A stretch of 64,000 nucleotides of DNA, from positions 63,102,753 through 63,166,752 of the forward strand of contig CM051456.1 of the NCBI GenBank assembly GCA_028274465.1, read 5' to 3'. A model generated the notes under the pieces. That model did not search any database. It was not told the DNA's origin and was given only the letters and a program-made list of their open reading frames with translations. Made by a program: the position numbers and the translations under genes. The DNA comes from Plantago ovata. Lineage: Eukaryota > Streptophyta > Magnoliopsida > Lamiales > Plantaginaceae. Positions 24,010 to 34,318 of this stretch are shown in pieces (position 1 is the first letter of the stretch; every line of letters starts with the position of its first letter).

Positions 24010-24380
24010 GGCAGATTGCTAAAACAGGCATTCAGCAAGCCAAAGCATTCTTACTTGAATAAAAGCTCATTCCACTGATTTCTTCTAAAAACAAATGATA
24101 AGTCACTACATGATTGCTGAAACAGGCATTCAACAAGTTATTCCTTCAAAATGGGTATTTGTTAAGAATCTTGATCACTTGCTGAGACAGACACTCAGTA
24201 AGAGAAAAACCTTAAAGATTGCTGAAACGGGCATTCAGACAATCAAAGATACTGAAACAGGTATTCAAGTATCAAGGGAATATTCTGAGACGGGAACTCA
24301 GAAAAGAGCAAAACTTACTTCTCAGATTTTACCAAAAGATATCTCAAGATAAAAAGAATTTACTGATACGGGAACTCAGA
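24010..24380 (+). repeat. Degenerate ~20-bp repeats after Sirevirus pol
   Basis: Seven spaced copies resemble TTGCTGAAACAGGCATTCAG, starting near 24016, 24114, 24179, 24219, 24250, 24282 and 24362. Some lie in an 85-codon frame (24095-24352) that repeats AETGIQ/TETGIQ/SETGTQ. They occupy the stretch between the pol stop and the purine tract. They may be RNA-level cis elements or a decayed 3' ORF. No known domain is visible. Confidence 0.7.
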
Positions 24381-24418
24381 AATATCTTTTAACTTAAAGA
24401 AATATGAGATGTCTGATT

Positions 24419-24427
24419 AAGGGGGAA
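24419..24427 (+). other. Polypurine tract of Sirevirus-like element
   Basis: AAGGGGGAA matches the usual Copia plus-strand primer. The sequence after it (24428-24553) does not begin with TG and does not resemble the 5' LTR, so either more internal sequence follows or the LTR has been lost. That 126 bp tail holds no gene. Confidence 0.6.
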
Positions 24428-24909
24428 TTTTCAGCAAGTAACAAGGCTAGTTATGCAAACTCGCTGAAAAGATTCTTGTTTACTTCAGCAAGCAATCAAA
24501 TCCCATAAATCTCGGTAAAATCAATTTGTGACGTTAATCGGGCACAGATAAACTGATGAATGTGAATTTTACACTTTCATTCGAGTCTTTTTCACCTATT
24601 TTAGTTATCCTCTATGTTAATTTAGCTATATTTTAGTGCATTTTATTAGAATAGTGTCACGTTTCCCTTTAGATTTTATTTTACAGGTTTTGGTTGAAAA
24701 TCGAGGATTTCCGGGCAATTATATTGAAGTTGACAAGGAATTGGTGTTCTAGAAGCCTATTTGGAGTATCTGAAGGTTTCCGGATAGGATTTGGAGTCTA
24801 GGTGTCGAATCTGGAGGTTAGAAGGCCACTAGAAGACAGAAACCGAGTCCGAAAAGGGGAAGAAATCCAAAAACGCGTCGAAAACGCGGAATTCCGCGAG
24901 AAATTCTCT

Positions 24910-24924
24910 GGGGCGAACCGCCCC
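24910..24924. repeat. GC hairpin, A1 5' LTR
   Basis: GGGGCGAACCGCCCC: a 6-bp all-GC stem with an AAC loop, 17 bp upstream of the TATA box. It is one unit of the family found in most Athila-like LTRs here. Confidence 0.85.
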
Positions 24925-24940
24925 ACAACAATTCGAAGCC

Positions 24941-24949
24941 TATATATAG
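24941..24949 (+). promoter_or_regulatory. TATA box of A1 5' LTR
   Basis: TATATATAG, conserved at the same place in most LTRs of this family (33452-33460, 40449-40457, 47425-47433, 52377-52385, 61330-61338 and, inverted, 54286-54294). It is followed by GTTGCTCAG or GTGCTCAG. Confidence 0.7.
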
Positions 24950-25808
24950 TTGCTCAGTTTTCTCCGAAAATCATACTTTTCCAGACCTACTTTCTCACCT
25001 TTCTCTGTAGTTTTAGGTAGGAACTTCCCAGAGCCTGTTCTGGGGGTTCGTAGCTTAGGGGACTCTTTTTCATAGCATTTTGGAGCTCGTAGGGTCGCAA
25101 TTCTCCGGAGATTGACAACCTTCGGTAACTTTGTATCTTACAGTTTATTCTACTTATTTTTATATTCTTTCAACATGTTTTCTTCTATGATTTCTGTTGA
25201 TTGCATGCCTATTATGAGTAGCTAAACTTATCGTTGGTGGTAGTATGTGAATTCTTAGCGAAGGGAAGATAATCATGCTAATGGCTATATCGCGCATTAT
25301 ACTCCGTGTCATTGCTTTATTTCGTTGATCAGGCACAACCTAAATTCTCGTATGTTGTATTAATTATTATGCACAATTGGACCCTCGTCGACCTGTTCGC
25401 GAGTTTATCTTCGTAGTGTTGAATAATTACGGAACACAATAGGACAATAGTGCTTGACTTGTCAGAATCGTTATCTTCGTAGTGCTTAATAATTGCAACA
25501 GGACATTAGATTGATTCAAAGATCTCCATGCAAGACCGAGGAATTTATGCATGATTATCGACCCGTTATGCTTTGAAGGATCATACTATCACCAATCTCC
25601 ATTATCTGTTAGAAAAACCCTTTGCTAACTGTCTGCTGTTTTTATATTCTAAATTAGATTTCATAAATCTAGTTATAGTCCTGAGAGAACGACACTCGAG
25701 TCATTCTACTGCTACACTATGGTTTTCGTTGTAGTTGTGATTGCCTTTGGCTAAATAACAAATATTATTTGACTGAACTCGGAACCGACAAATCCGCGTT
25801 CATCAAAT

Positions 25809-25826
25809 TGGCGCCGCTGCCGGGGA
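25809..25826 (+). other. Primer binding site, tRNA-Asp type
   Basis: TGGCGCCGCTGCCGGGGA, three bases after the LTR. It is nearly identical to the tRNA-Asp-complementary site typical of Athila elements (the usual form has GTTGCC). A 230-nt T-rich leader follows, shared with B1 and A3. Confidence 0.85.
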
Positions 25827-26057
25827 CTATACTCCTTTTTTCTGTTTAATTTGTTTATATTTTCAGCTTTCAATTCCTAATTCTATTAGTTTTAGGTTTC
25901 CTTTTTAATCTCTCTCTGATACTGCTTTCCTAGTCTGTTTCTAATTCACCTTTCCTAGCCTTAGTAGTATTCGATATCTAGAAGTATTCTCGATTTTCGA
26001 AATCTCTAACGAGGCTAATTTTTAGTTTTGAGTTACTCCTGATACAGATTTCCAGGT

Positions 26058-27356
26058 ATGACGACCTTAAAAGCCCGCTTGACACCAACGTTCTCGCAAG
26101 TCAGGAGGGGGTCGGCTATATACTTGGAAGAAGAATTATCGGGGTATGAGGTAACAAGCACCATAGTGAGAAGGATACCAAGGTTCGAAGAAGGAGAGGA
26201 TATGAATCCGATAAGCTTCATCAGGTCCTATGAAGAGGAGATAGCAAAAGTTCCAGCAAAGGGATTCACCGAGGATCAATTATGCAGGAAATTATTTCCT
26301 TTTGCTTCGGGATACGAACCGAGGATATGGATAGCAAGGTTAGCACCAGGATCACTGAAGACCTAGAGCCAAGTAGTAGAGAAGTTCTTGGCACGTTTCA
26401 TGCCCTACCATGAGACGATTGCACTGCGGAACCGGATCGAATACTTCAAGCAAGGAGAATACGAGCGGTTCTGTGACACCTATGAACGTTTTGAGCTGTA
26501 TAAACGTGAGTGCTCCCACCACCGTTTCGACGATGGGGAGCTGATTTGGTTTTTTGTTGGAGGACTACGAGATGAAGTTAGACTTCAAGTGGATGGGATG
26601 TGTGGAGGTTTAGACGAATGTACGGTTGAAGAGGCAGTGAAGGTCTTTCAAAAGTACGCTAATGGATCTGCACAATCCGAGAAAATAATGTCGAATGAAG
26701 TCGCCAACATATATTCGAATCAAGACGAAACTGACGAATTATACGAAGGATATTCTGAGGACGAAGACATCAGTGAGGAGGAGGAACTTGCGTTTTACGC
26801 AGGGATTAAAGCCATTGAGAGTGTTTTCGAGATAGCACACGCAGGGCAAGCTGAGAACAATCTTCGCATCGAGAAGGCTTTTGAAGCGATCGAAGTAACT
26901 GAGCAACTCATCAAAGAGCTTAGCCTACTGAAGTGTGGGAGGTGCGGTAAAGCAGTCGAGGATACCCGCCAGGAAGTAGTGAGAAAACCACCCGAGGTGA
27001 GGAGCGAATCACCCCCCAACTCCAGGGAACCGGTCAATCCTAGTCCTCCCGATGAGACACAAGAAACTGATCCCGAGCAACCTCAAGCTGATGCCACTGT
27101 GGAGAATGAATGCGAGGAGGTGAATCTACTACTCCGAGGAGGCAAGATGAACAAAATTCCTAACTTCGTACGTCCTAAACGGGTGGAATGTACTGAGATC
27201 GATAATACAGGGCCAAGCACAGAAGAAGAAGTTAGCGGAAGCTCCCAAGAACCTCAAGAAGTTCCGGAGAGGAATGATGAACCAAGACTATCTGTGATTG
27301 ACATAGATGATGAAGAAGTCGAGGTAGGAACTAGTATGCCAGGGGGACTCCACAAT
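26058..27356 (+). pseudogene. A1 gag, type A (stop and 1-nt deletion)
   Basis: The frame starts MTTLKARLTPTFSQV at 26058. The retrotransposon gag core (LCRKLFPFASGYEPRIWIARL...FKQGEYERFCDTYERFELYKR...GGLRDEVRL) is clear. A TAG at 26364-26366 stands where A3 has the Trp codon of KTWSQVV. The same frame then runs to about 27355, where CACAATC replaces CACAAATC of A3, shifting the frame. An acidic segment and a long hinge follow the core. I see no CCHC zinc knuckle; only a C-x-x-C (CGRCGK) remains. The rest of the polyprotein continues in another frame from 27371. Confidence 0.85.
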
Positions 27357-27370
27357 CTTCCAATCCATAT

Positions 27371-30300
27371 GTGCCTCCGAAGCCACATGTGCCATACCCG
27401 AGTCGGATCAAACCAGTCAAGAAGGATATTCAAGATTCACCCCTATTCCAACGCCTGTCAAAAGTGGAAGTCAATGTGCCTCTCTTAGAGTTAATCCAGA
27501 ATATTCCAGCCTATACGAAATTCTTTCGTGAGATCAAGAGCAAAAGGATTACTTCAGGAAAGGAAGTGAATGGGGTTGAAACGGTCAACTCGATTGCCGG
27601 ATTGCCCATGAAGAAAAAGGATCCTGGCAGCTTCATCATCGACATCGCCTTAGGGAATGGACGAACTACGCAGGCAATGCTTGACTTAGGAGCTAGCATT
27701 AACTTAATGCCATATTCAGTATACAAGGCCCTGGAACTCGGAGAATTGACACCAACTGATATGGTCGTCCAAATGTCAGACCAAAGTGTGAAGAGGCCAG
27801 TCGGAATAATAGAAGACATTCTTGTGAAAGTGGACAAATTGATAATCCCAGCTGATTTTGTAGTAATGAAGTCCGCGGACGAGGGAAAGAGCCATATCCG
27901 TGAGCACGTAGTACTACTTGGGAGACCATTCATGTCAACTACCAACACATGCCTTGAGCTTAAGGGCAAGAAAATAACCATGGAGGTAATGGGCGAGAAG
28001 ATTGAGTTGGTAGGATGTAGCATCAGAGATAAGGAAGTTACAGAGGAGTTAAAATTTGTCGATTGCTACGAATCCGTAATTCCCGAATTTCATCATTTCC
28101 GTGGTAATCGTGAACCACTTGAGGAGGCACTAACAATGCAAACTGAGACGTGCTACATGACCGAAGAAGCAAGGGAACTAGTTGAAATAATGGATAGCAC
28201 CCCAGAAATTCCCGTAGGAGAAGAGGTACTTGAACCTTTAGATGAAGAAGAAGAAGAAGGTGGGTTTCCTGAAGAACCTAGCTTAGAATTGAAACCACTT
28301 CCTGTGCACCTCAAGTATGTGTAATTAGGAGAAAATCAGAAAAAGCCTGTAATTGTCTCCTCACATCTCTCCGACAATGAAGAAAGTAAGCTGATTGAAG
28401 TATTGAAGGAAAATTCCGCAGCTATAGGATGGGGGATCAGTGATATCAAAGGAATTAGCCCTACAAGATGCGTGCACAACATCACTTTAGAACAAGATGC
28501 CAAACCCGTTAGGCAACCTCAGCGAAGGATAAATCCAGCTATGCAAGAGGTGGTAAAAAAAGAAGTGATCAAGTTGCTAGATGCTGACATGATTTACCCC
28601 ATTCCTGATAGTCGATGGGTGAGCCCGGTACATGTAGTTCCTAAGAAATCGGGAGTCACGGTGGAAGAGAATGAGAAGGGAGAATTAGTACCGGTTAGAA
28701 AGACCACTGGATGGCGGATGTGCATTGACTATAGAAGATTAAATGTCGCCACTAAAAAAGACCACTTCCCTTTACCATTTATAGATGACATGCTAAACCG
28801 CCTTGCGGGGCGGAAGTTTTATTGCTTTCTTGATGGTTTATCAGGTTTCTACCAAATTCCGATTGCACCGGAGGATCAGGAGAAAACGACATTCACTTGC
28901 CCATTCGGAACATTTGCCTATAGGAGGATGCCATTTGGACTATGCAATGCTCCCGCCACTTTTCAAAGGTGCATGCTTTCTGTTTTCTCTGACATTGTAA
29001 CTAAATTTGTTGAAGTTTTCATGGATGATTTTTCCCTTTTTGGTGATTCATTTGATGAATGCTTGCAAAGATTAGATCTAGTTTTGAAAAGGTGCATTGA
29101 ATGCAACTTGACCTTAAGCTGGGAGAAGAGTCATTATATGGTTAGAGAAGGCATTGTTCTAGGACATGTAGTTTCTGAAAGAGGTATTGAGGTAGACAAG
29201 GCTAAGATCGAAATCATTGAAAAACTTCCCCCACCTACTTGCGTGAAAGAATTGCAATCTTTTCTTGGCCATGTAGGTTTTTATAGGAGGTTTATTAAAG
29301 ATTTTTCGAAAATTGCTAAACCTGTAAGTAGCTTGCTTGCTAAAGATGTGGTTTTCCATTTCTCTAATGAATGCTTAGTTGCTTTTAATACCCTTAAGGA
29401 AAAGCTTGTTTCTGCTCCCATTGTTGTGCCGCCTGACTGGAATCTTCCTTTCGAAATTATGTGTAATGCTTCGAATTTTGCTATGGGTGCTGTTTTATGC
29501 CAAAAAGTTGACAAGCAGTATCGTGTGATTTATTATGTAAGTAAGACCCTAGACTCTGCGCAGGTTAATTATACAACTACTGAAAAGGAATTTTTAGCTG
29601 TTGTCTTTGCTTTACAAAAGTTTAGGTCTTATTTAATTGGCCATCCTGTGAATGTCCATACTGATCATGCTGCCTTGAGACACTTGATAGCTAAGCAAGA
29701 TTCTAAGCCTAGATTAATCCGTTGGGTCCTTTTACTGCAAGACTTTGATTTGACCATAGTGGATAGAGCTGGTAGGGAAAATTTAGTAGCAGATCATTTA
29801 TCTAGAATACCTAATATCCCTGTTGATCCAATACCCATCAATGAAGACCTCCCCGATGAGCGCTTAATGAAGGCTAATGAAGAGCCATGTTATGCAGATA
29901 TTGTAAACTATTTGGCTATGAATATTTGCCCCACTAACTTTTCAGCCTCGGACAAGAGAGCTCTTGCCAAGCAATGCAGGACCTACATATGGGATGATCC
30001 GCATCTATTCAAGGAAGGAGCTGATGGGATTCTAAGAAGATGCGTGCCACAAGAAGAGCAACAAAGTGTACTGAGCCATTGCCATGAGCTTAATTGTGGA
30101 GGGCACTACAGTGGATTGAATACAGCACGCAAGGTACTGCAAGCAGGATTTTTCTGGCCAACAATATACAAAGATGCTCGAAGTTTTGTGAAGAATTGTG
30201 ACCCATGTCAACGAGGTGGTGGTATCGGCAAGAAAGATGAAATGCCCCTTCAAGGGAATCTAGTGGTAGAACCTTTCGATGTATGGGGCATTGATTTTAT

Positions 30301-31171
30301 GGGACCATTTCCAAACAGTGGGGGCTATGAGTACATTCTTGTTGCAGTGGACTATGTGACTAAATGGGTGGAGGCAATTCCTACAAAAACAAATGATGGC
30401 GCAGTGGTTATGAAGTTCTTGAAGGAAGTAATATTCTCAAGATTTGGGTGCCCTAGGACAATCATCAGCGATGAAGGGTCACACTTCGTCAATAGAACGT
30501 TTGTCTCCCTTCTTAAGAGATACAGTGTCCACCATAGTATCGCTACAACTTATCACCCACAGACGTCGGGACAAGTCGAAGTCAGCAACCGTCAAATCAA
30601 GAAGATCCTGGAGCGAGTAGTGAAGCCTAGTAGGAAGGATTGGGCAGGAAAATTGAAGATGCACTTGGGCATACAGGACTAGCTACAAGACGGAATCGGG
30701 ACCACTCCGTACAGACTTGTGTATGGGAAAGCATGTCATCTTCCCGTAGAACTAGAACACAAGGCATATTGGGCCATAAAAGCACTCAATCTTGATAGGG
30801 AAAAGCTGGCGAGGAACGATTGTTGAACTAGACGAGCTTGATGATTACGACTAGGTGCCCTATGAAATGCCAAGATCTACAAGGAACGTACTAAGAAGTA
30901 TCATGATCGTGGTATAGTACGTAAGGAATTGATTCCTGGACAAAAAGCTTGGTATTTAATCTCGCCTTCGACTATTTTCTGGAAAGCTTCCGTACTCGTT
31001 GGGAGGACCGTACGAAATTATCGAAGTTGCGCCTCATGGAGTTGTAAAACCCTTCGATCCAAGACGGGCAATACCTTCAAAGTGAATGGCCAGCGGAGTG
31101 AAGCCTACTTCGAGATATCTAGTGATCAAAGGGAGGTTGATCACCTGAGCTACCCGTACCGCCTCCACTGA
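27371..31171 (+). pseudogene. A1 pol: protease, RT, RNase H, integrase (broken)
   Basis: Protease has DLGASINLMP (Asp near 27683) and ILVKVDKLIIPADFVV. A TAA at 28322-28324 replaces a Tyr codon seen in A2. The same frame then gives a 760-codon block to TAG at 30680-30682. RT has [12 protein letters not shown] and FMDD (D codons 29034-29039). RNase H has Asn at its first catalytic position (CNAS, codon 29465-29467), where relatives have CDAS. Integrase has an H-H-C-C finger from about 30085 and D-D-35-E at 30293, 30470 and 30578. A likely 1-nt loss near 30655 shifts the frame, and the C-terminal part ([16 protein letters not shown]) continues brokenly to about 31170. The later errors lie close to the contig end before the gap. 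Confidence 0.85.
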
Positions 31172-31607
31172 AGGTAGTGTTTGTTTTTGTTTTGTTTTTC
31201 TCACGAGTTTGATTAGTATTATAGGTCACTTTACAACATTAGCTCTCACCTTGGATCCACTTTCGACGTTTGGGACGAGCGACGACGTTCAGGTTTGGGG
31301 AGGAGGTTATCGCTGTTATCTCTATACTTATCTTGCTTATGAAACTCGTGAAATTGTTTTTTTCATTTGCACGTTTACTGCTTTCTAGAATAGTTCTTGC
31401 ATGTTTATATGGAGTTTATTGCCGAATTTTTTGAACGTTTTTATTGGTAGATCAACTAACTAGGCATAATCGTATGCTTCATCTCTATGAATTTGTTGAG
31501 GTTTTTCTCGCTTGGCTTGTCACATTTATGTATTGCACTTAGTTAAGATTGGTTAGTCTCGACATCACTTAGTGGTGTTTTCTCTACTGCGGTCACGAAG
31601 GCCTTTA
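31172..31607 (+). other. A1 post-pol region, left of gap
   Basis: Non-coding 3' sequence. From about 31362 it closely resembles 31732-31991 on the other side of the gap, but with several single-base losses and one larger deletion. B1 has only one copy of this block (45660-45940). I see no gene. Confidence 0.7.
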
Positions 31608-31707
31608 NNNNNNNNNNNNNNNNNNNNNNNNNNNNNNNNNNNNNNNNNNNNNNNNNNNNNNNNNNNNNNNNNNNNNNNNNNNNNNNNNNNNNNNNNNNNN
31701 NNNNNNN
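31608..31707. other. Assembly gap, 100 N
   Basis: Exactly 100 unknown bases, a conventional placeholder length. Flanking sequence is duplicated across it, so true overlap rather than missing sequence is likely. A 64-codon frame spanning the Ns is meaningless. Confidence 0.98.
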
Positions 31708-32146
31708 GTATCTCGTTCTTTGTTTGCATTTGCATTTGCACGTTTACTGCTTTCTTAGATTTTTAGGTTTCATTCACTGCATTCATCCTAGGATAGTCTT
31801 GCATGTTTTATATGGAGTTTATTGCCGAATTTTTTGAACTTTTTTATTGGGTAGATCAACTAACTATGCCATTAATCGTATGCTTCATTTCTATGAATTT
31901 GTTTGAGGTCTTTCTCGCTTGGTTTGTCACATTTATGTATTGCACTTAGTTGAGCTAGGTAGTCTCGACATCACTTAGTGGTGTTTTCTCTACTGCGGTT
32001 CACGAAGGCCATTATAATAGGATGATGCATGTTAGGGTCTTATGGTTGTTTTCCCGAGTAATTATGTACCTAAGAGGCAACAAGTCTTCACCATGCTTTG
32101 AGATTGCTAAATGCCTAGGAAGGAGGTAGTGTGATCCTTTGTTTAT

Positions 32147-32179
32147 AACCTATTCTTCCGAATAGGTTTGGGGAGGGGG
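32147..32179 (+). repeat. Hairpin plus PPT-like module 1 (A1)
   Basis: AACCTATTC (32147-32155) and GAATAGGTT (32160-32168) form a perfect 9-bp stem with a 4-nt loop, followed at once by TGGGGAGGGGG. The layout resembles the true PPT (GGTTTGGGGAGT) beside the 3' LTR. Confidence 0.8.
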
Positions 32180-32259
32180 TTACACCATCATTAGAATTGT
32201 TTCTGTTTTTCATTTTCGTATCGTGAGTTTATTTTCCTTTTCCGTAAATTTTGTACTCC

Positions 32260-32289
32260 AACCTATTCTTTCGAATAGGTTTGGGGAAG
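32260..32289 (+). repeat. Hairpin plus PPT-like module 2 (A1)
   Basis: A second AACCTATTC/GAATAGGTT stem (32260-32268, 32273-32281) with loop TTTC, followed by TGGGGAAG. It lies about 113 bp after module 1. Confidence 0.8.
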
Positions 32290-32329
32290 TCGTGTGAGTC
32301 TTTTTGTTTCTCTCTTCGTTATGCTACTG

Positions 32330-32475
32330 CTGGCTAAAAAAATCGAAAAAAAAGAAAAGAAAAAAATTCCAGAAAAAAAAAAAGAAGAAAGAATCTGGAA
32401 AGAAAAAAAGAAAAAAAAGAAAAGACCCCAAAAAAGCAAAGAAGGGTCCAAAAAAGAAAGCCAAATAGCAGTTTA
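32330..32475 (+). repeat. Purine-rich (A/G) tract, A1
   Basis: About 145 bp of almost pure A and G on the plus strand, with repeated GAAAAGACCCC/AAAAAGAAAG words. It is conserved in B1 at 46270-46425. Lysine-rich frames reported over it are low-complexity artefacts. Confidence 0.8.
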
Positions 32476-33042
32476 GCAAAATGTTGAGTCTTTTCCATTT
32501 TTGTAATGTTCATAATCGTGTTTTTATCTTTTTTGTCTTGAGTGTCATCTGTTCTAGACCACCCTCGTCCTGCCATTCAGGAAGTAGTGAATAGCTTAAG
32601 ACTTTACTTGAGAGATGGGTAGAATAGGGGAGTGTTATCTTTTATAGGGAACCCTCCTTCGTTTGATGAGAGCCAGTACTAGTTCGACCTCTTTTGAGGA
32701 AAAATCTTAACATGGTGGAACAGCAGTAAGCCCTCAGTTTCATAGGCACGGGGCAACCATTCGTATGTTAGCATGCTTCATTACGTCGTCACTGACTAGG
32801 TCCAGGTAGAGAATGTTACGAGAGACTATCTTGTCTTAACATAAGTGCTTATGTGGATGTGTATAAGTCAATCGAGGTATTCTTCAACCTATATTCATGC
32901 TTTGATTTATATGGTTTTTGTTCATATGTTATTTGATAGATTCAGTAGATTAGTTCATTTTATTTGGCATGAAACTCCATTTTGTGTCTTGCATGTTTTT
33001 TGTATTAGAGTCTAACTTAGTTGCTTGAGGACAAGCAAAGGT

Positions 33043-33057
33043 TCGGTTTGGGGAGTT
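33043..33057 (+). other. Polypurine tract of A1
   Basis: GGTTTGGGGAGTT lies directly before the 3' LTR (TGATGAATG at 33058). It is the expected plus-strand primer and is identical in B1 before 47024. Confidence 0.85.
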
Positions 33058-34318
33058 TGATGAATGTATTTTACACTTTCATTCGAGTCTTTTTCACCTA
33101 TTTTAGCTATCCTCTATGTTAATTTAGCTATATTTTAGTACATTTTATTAGAATAGTGTCACGTTTCCCTTTAGATTTTATTTTACAGGGTTTGGTTTAA
33201 ATTCGAAGAATTCTGGGCAATTATATTGAAGTTGACAAGGAATTGGTGTTCCAGAAGCCTATTTGGAGTATCTGAAGGTTTCCGGATAGGATTTGAAGTC
33301 TAGGGGCCGAATCTGGAGGTTAGAAGGCTACTAGAAGTCAGAAACCGAGTACGAAAAGGTGAAGAAATCCACAAACGCGGAATTCCGCGAGAAAGACTCG
33401 GGGGCGAACCGCCGCACCATGGGGCGAACCGCCCCGTAGTTTTTCGGGACCTATATATAGTGCTCAGTTTTTCTCCGAAAATCATATCTTTCCAGACCTA
33501 CTTTCTCACCTCTCTCTATAGTTTTAGGTAGGAACTTCCCGGGGCCTGTCCTGGGAGTTCTGTAGCTTAGGGGATACTTTTTCATAGCAGTTTGGAGCTC
33601 GTAGGACCGCAATCATCCGGAGATTGACAACCTTCGGTAACTTTGTATCTTACAGTTTTATTCTACTTATTTTATTATATTCTTTCAACATGTTTTCTTC
33701 TATGATTTCTGTTGATTGCATGCCTATTATGAGTAGCTAAACTTATCGTTGGTGGTAGTATGTGAATTCTTAACGAAGGGAAGATAATCATGCTAATGGC
33801 TATATCGCGCATTATACTACGTGTCATTGCTTTATTTCGTTGATCAGTTGTAACCAAAACTCTCGTATGTTGTATTAATTATTATGCACAATTGGACACT
33901 TGTCGACCATCAGACCAATTATCTTCGTAGTGTTGAATAATTACGGAACACATTAGGACAAAAGTGATTGACTTGTCAGATCAATTTATCTTCGTAGTGC
34001 TTAATATTTGCAACAGGACACTAGATTGATTCAAAGATCTCTATGCAAGACCGAGGAATTTATGCATGATTATCGACCCGTTATGTTAAGAAGGACCATA
34101 CTATCACCAATCTCCATTATCTGCTAGAAACCCCTCTGCTATCTGTTTGCTGTTTTTGTATTCTAAATTAGATTTGATAAAGCTAGTTATAGTCCTGAGA
34201 GAACGACACTCGAGTCATTCTACTGCTACACTACGGTTTTCGTTGTAGTTGTGGATTGCCTTTGGCTAATTACAAATATTATTTGACTGAACCGGAACCG
34301 ACAAATCCGCGTTCATCA
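33058..34318 (+). repeat. 3' LTR of A1
   Basis: A 1261 bp LTR with TGATGAATG...GTTCATCA ends. It has two GC hairpin units (33401-33415, 33421-33435) where the 5' LTR has one, and TATA at 33452. Its U3 and part of U5 (AGTTGTAACC; GTCGACCATCAGACC) follow the B1 LTR, while its last ~40 bp follow A1/A3. Confidence 0.9.
33401..33435. repeat. Two GC hairpins, A1 3' LTR
   Basis: GGGGCGAACCGCCGC and GGGGCGAACCGCCCC separated by ACCAT, just upstream of the TATA box. Confidence 0.85.

Larger units (their letters stand above)
16607..24553 (+). mobile_element. Sirevirus-like Ty1/Copia element, 3' end lost
   Basis: A plus-strand Copia element with a putative 5' LTR, iMet-type PBS, a very large gag with coiled coil, pol, a repeat-rich 3' region and a purine tract, cut at 24553 by the A1 LTR. 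Large gag and RT motifs such as [10 protein letters not shown] and [12 protein letters not shown] point to the Sirevirus lineage. No 3' LTR is seen. The right flank of A1 (34319) is LINE-A, not the rest of this element, so its 3' LTR and adjacent LINE sequence are deleted or lie in another contig. The word TTGCTGAA recurs from the LTR through gag, pol and the 3' region. Confidence 0.8.
24554..25805 (+). repeat. 5' LTR of A1
   Basis: A 1252 bp repeat starting TGATGAATG and ending GTTCATCA, followed by the PBS. It contains the palindrome GCGGAATTCCGC, a single GC hairpin (24910-24924) and TATATATAG (24941-24949). Its U5 segment (AGGCACAACCTAAA; GACCCTCGTCGACC) matches A3's LTR rather than A1's own 3' LTR. 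Confidence 0.95.
31708..33057 (+). other. A1 3' untranslated region
   Basis: About 1.35 kb between gap and 3' LTR with no gene. It matches B1 45641-47023 almost throughout, including two hairpins, a purine-rich tract and the PPT. No env-like frame is visible. Confidence 0.8.
24554..34318 (+). mobile_element. Athila-like Ty3/Gypsy element A1 (contains assembly gap)
   Basis: TGATGAATG...GTTCATCA LTRs (24554-25805 and 33058-34318), a tRNA-Asp-type PBS, type A gag and a full pol order of protease, RT, RNase H and integrase place this in the Athila group. Flanking 5-mers are TAAAC (24549-24553) and CATTT (34319-34323), which do not match. The two LTRs also differ in blocks, not only in point changes. 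Together with the 100-N gap at 31608-31707, this suggests a recombinant or a joined pair of different copies. Coding frames carry several stops and indels. Confidence 0.85.

Noticed and set aside
24010..24380. CRISPR-like spaced repeats
   Set aside because: Units are degenerate, spacing is irregular, and the context is a plant retrotransposon.
31572..31766. Frame running through the N gap
   Set aside because: Unknown bases; no meaning.
32263..32576. Phe-rich and Lys-rich frames over the purine tract (also 46237-46476)
   Set aside because: Low-complexity translation of an A/G-rich non-coding tract.
33675..33857. Repeated antisense frame in the LTRs (also near 47646-47828 and 52492-52734) encoding a similar ~60-residue peptide
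   Set aside because: Its likeness between copies follows from LTR similarity. There is no start context, domain or codon signal.
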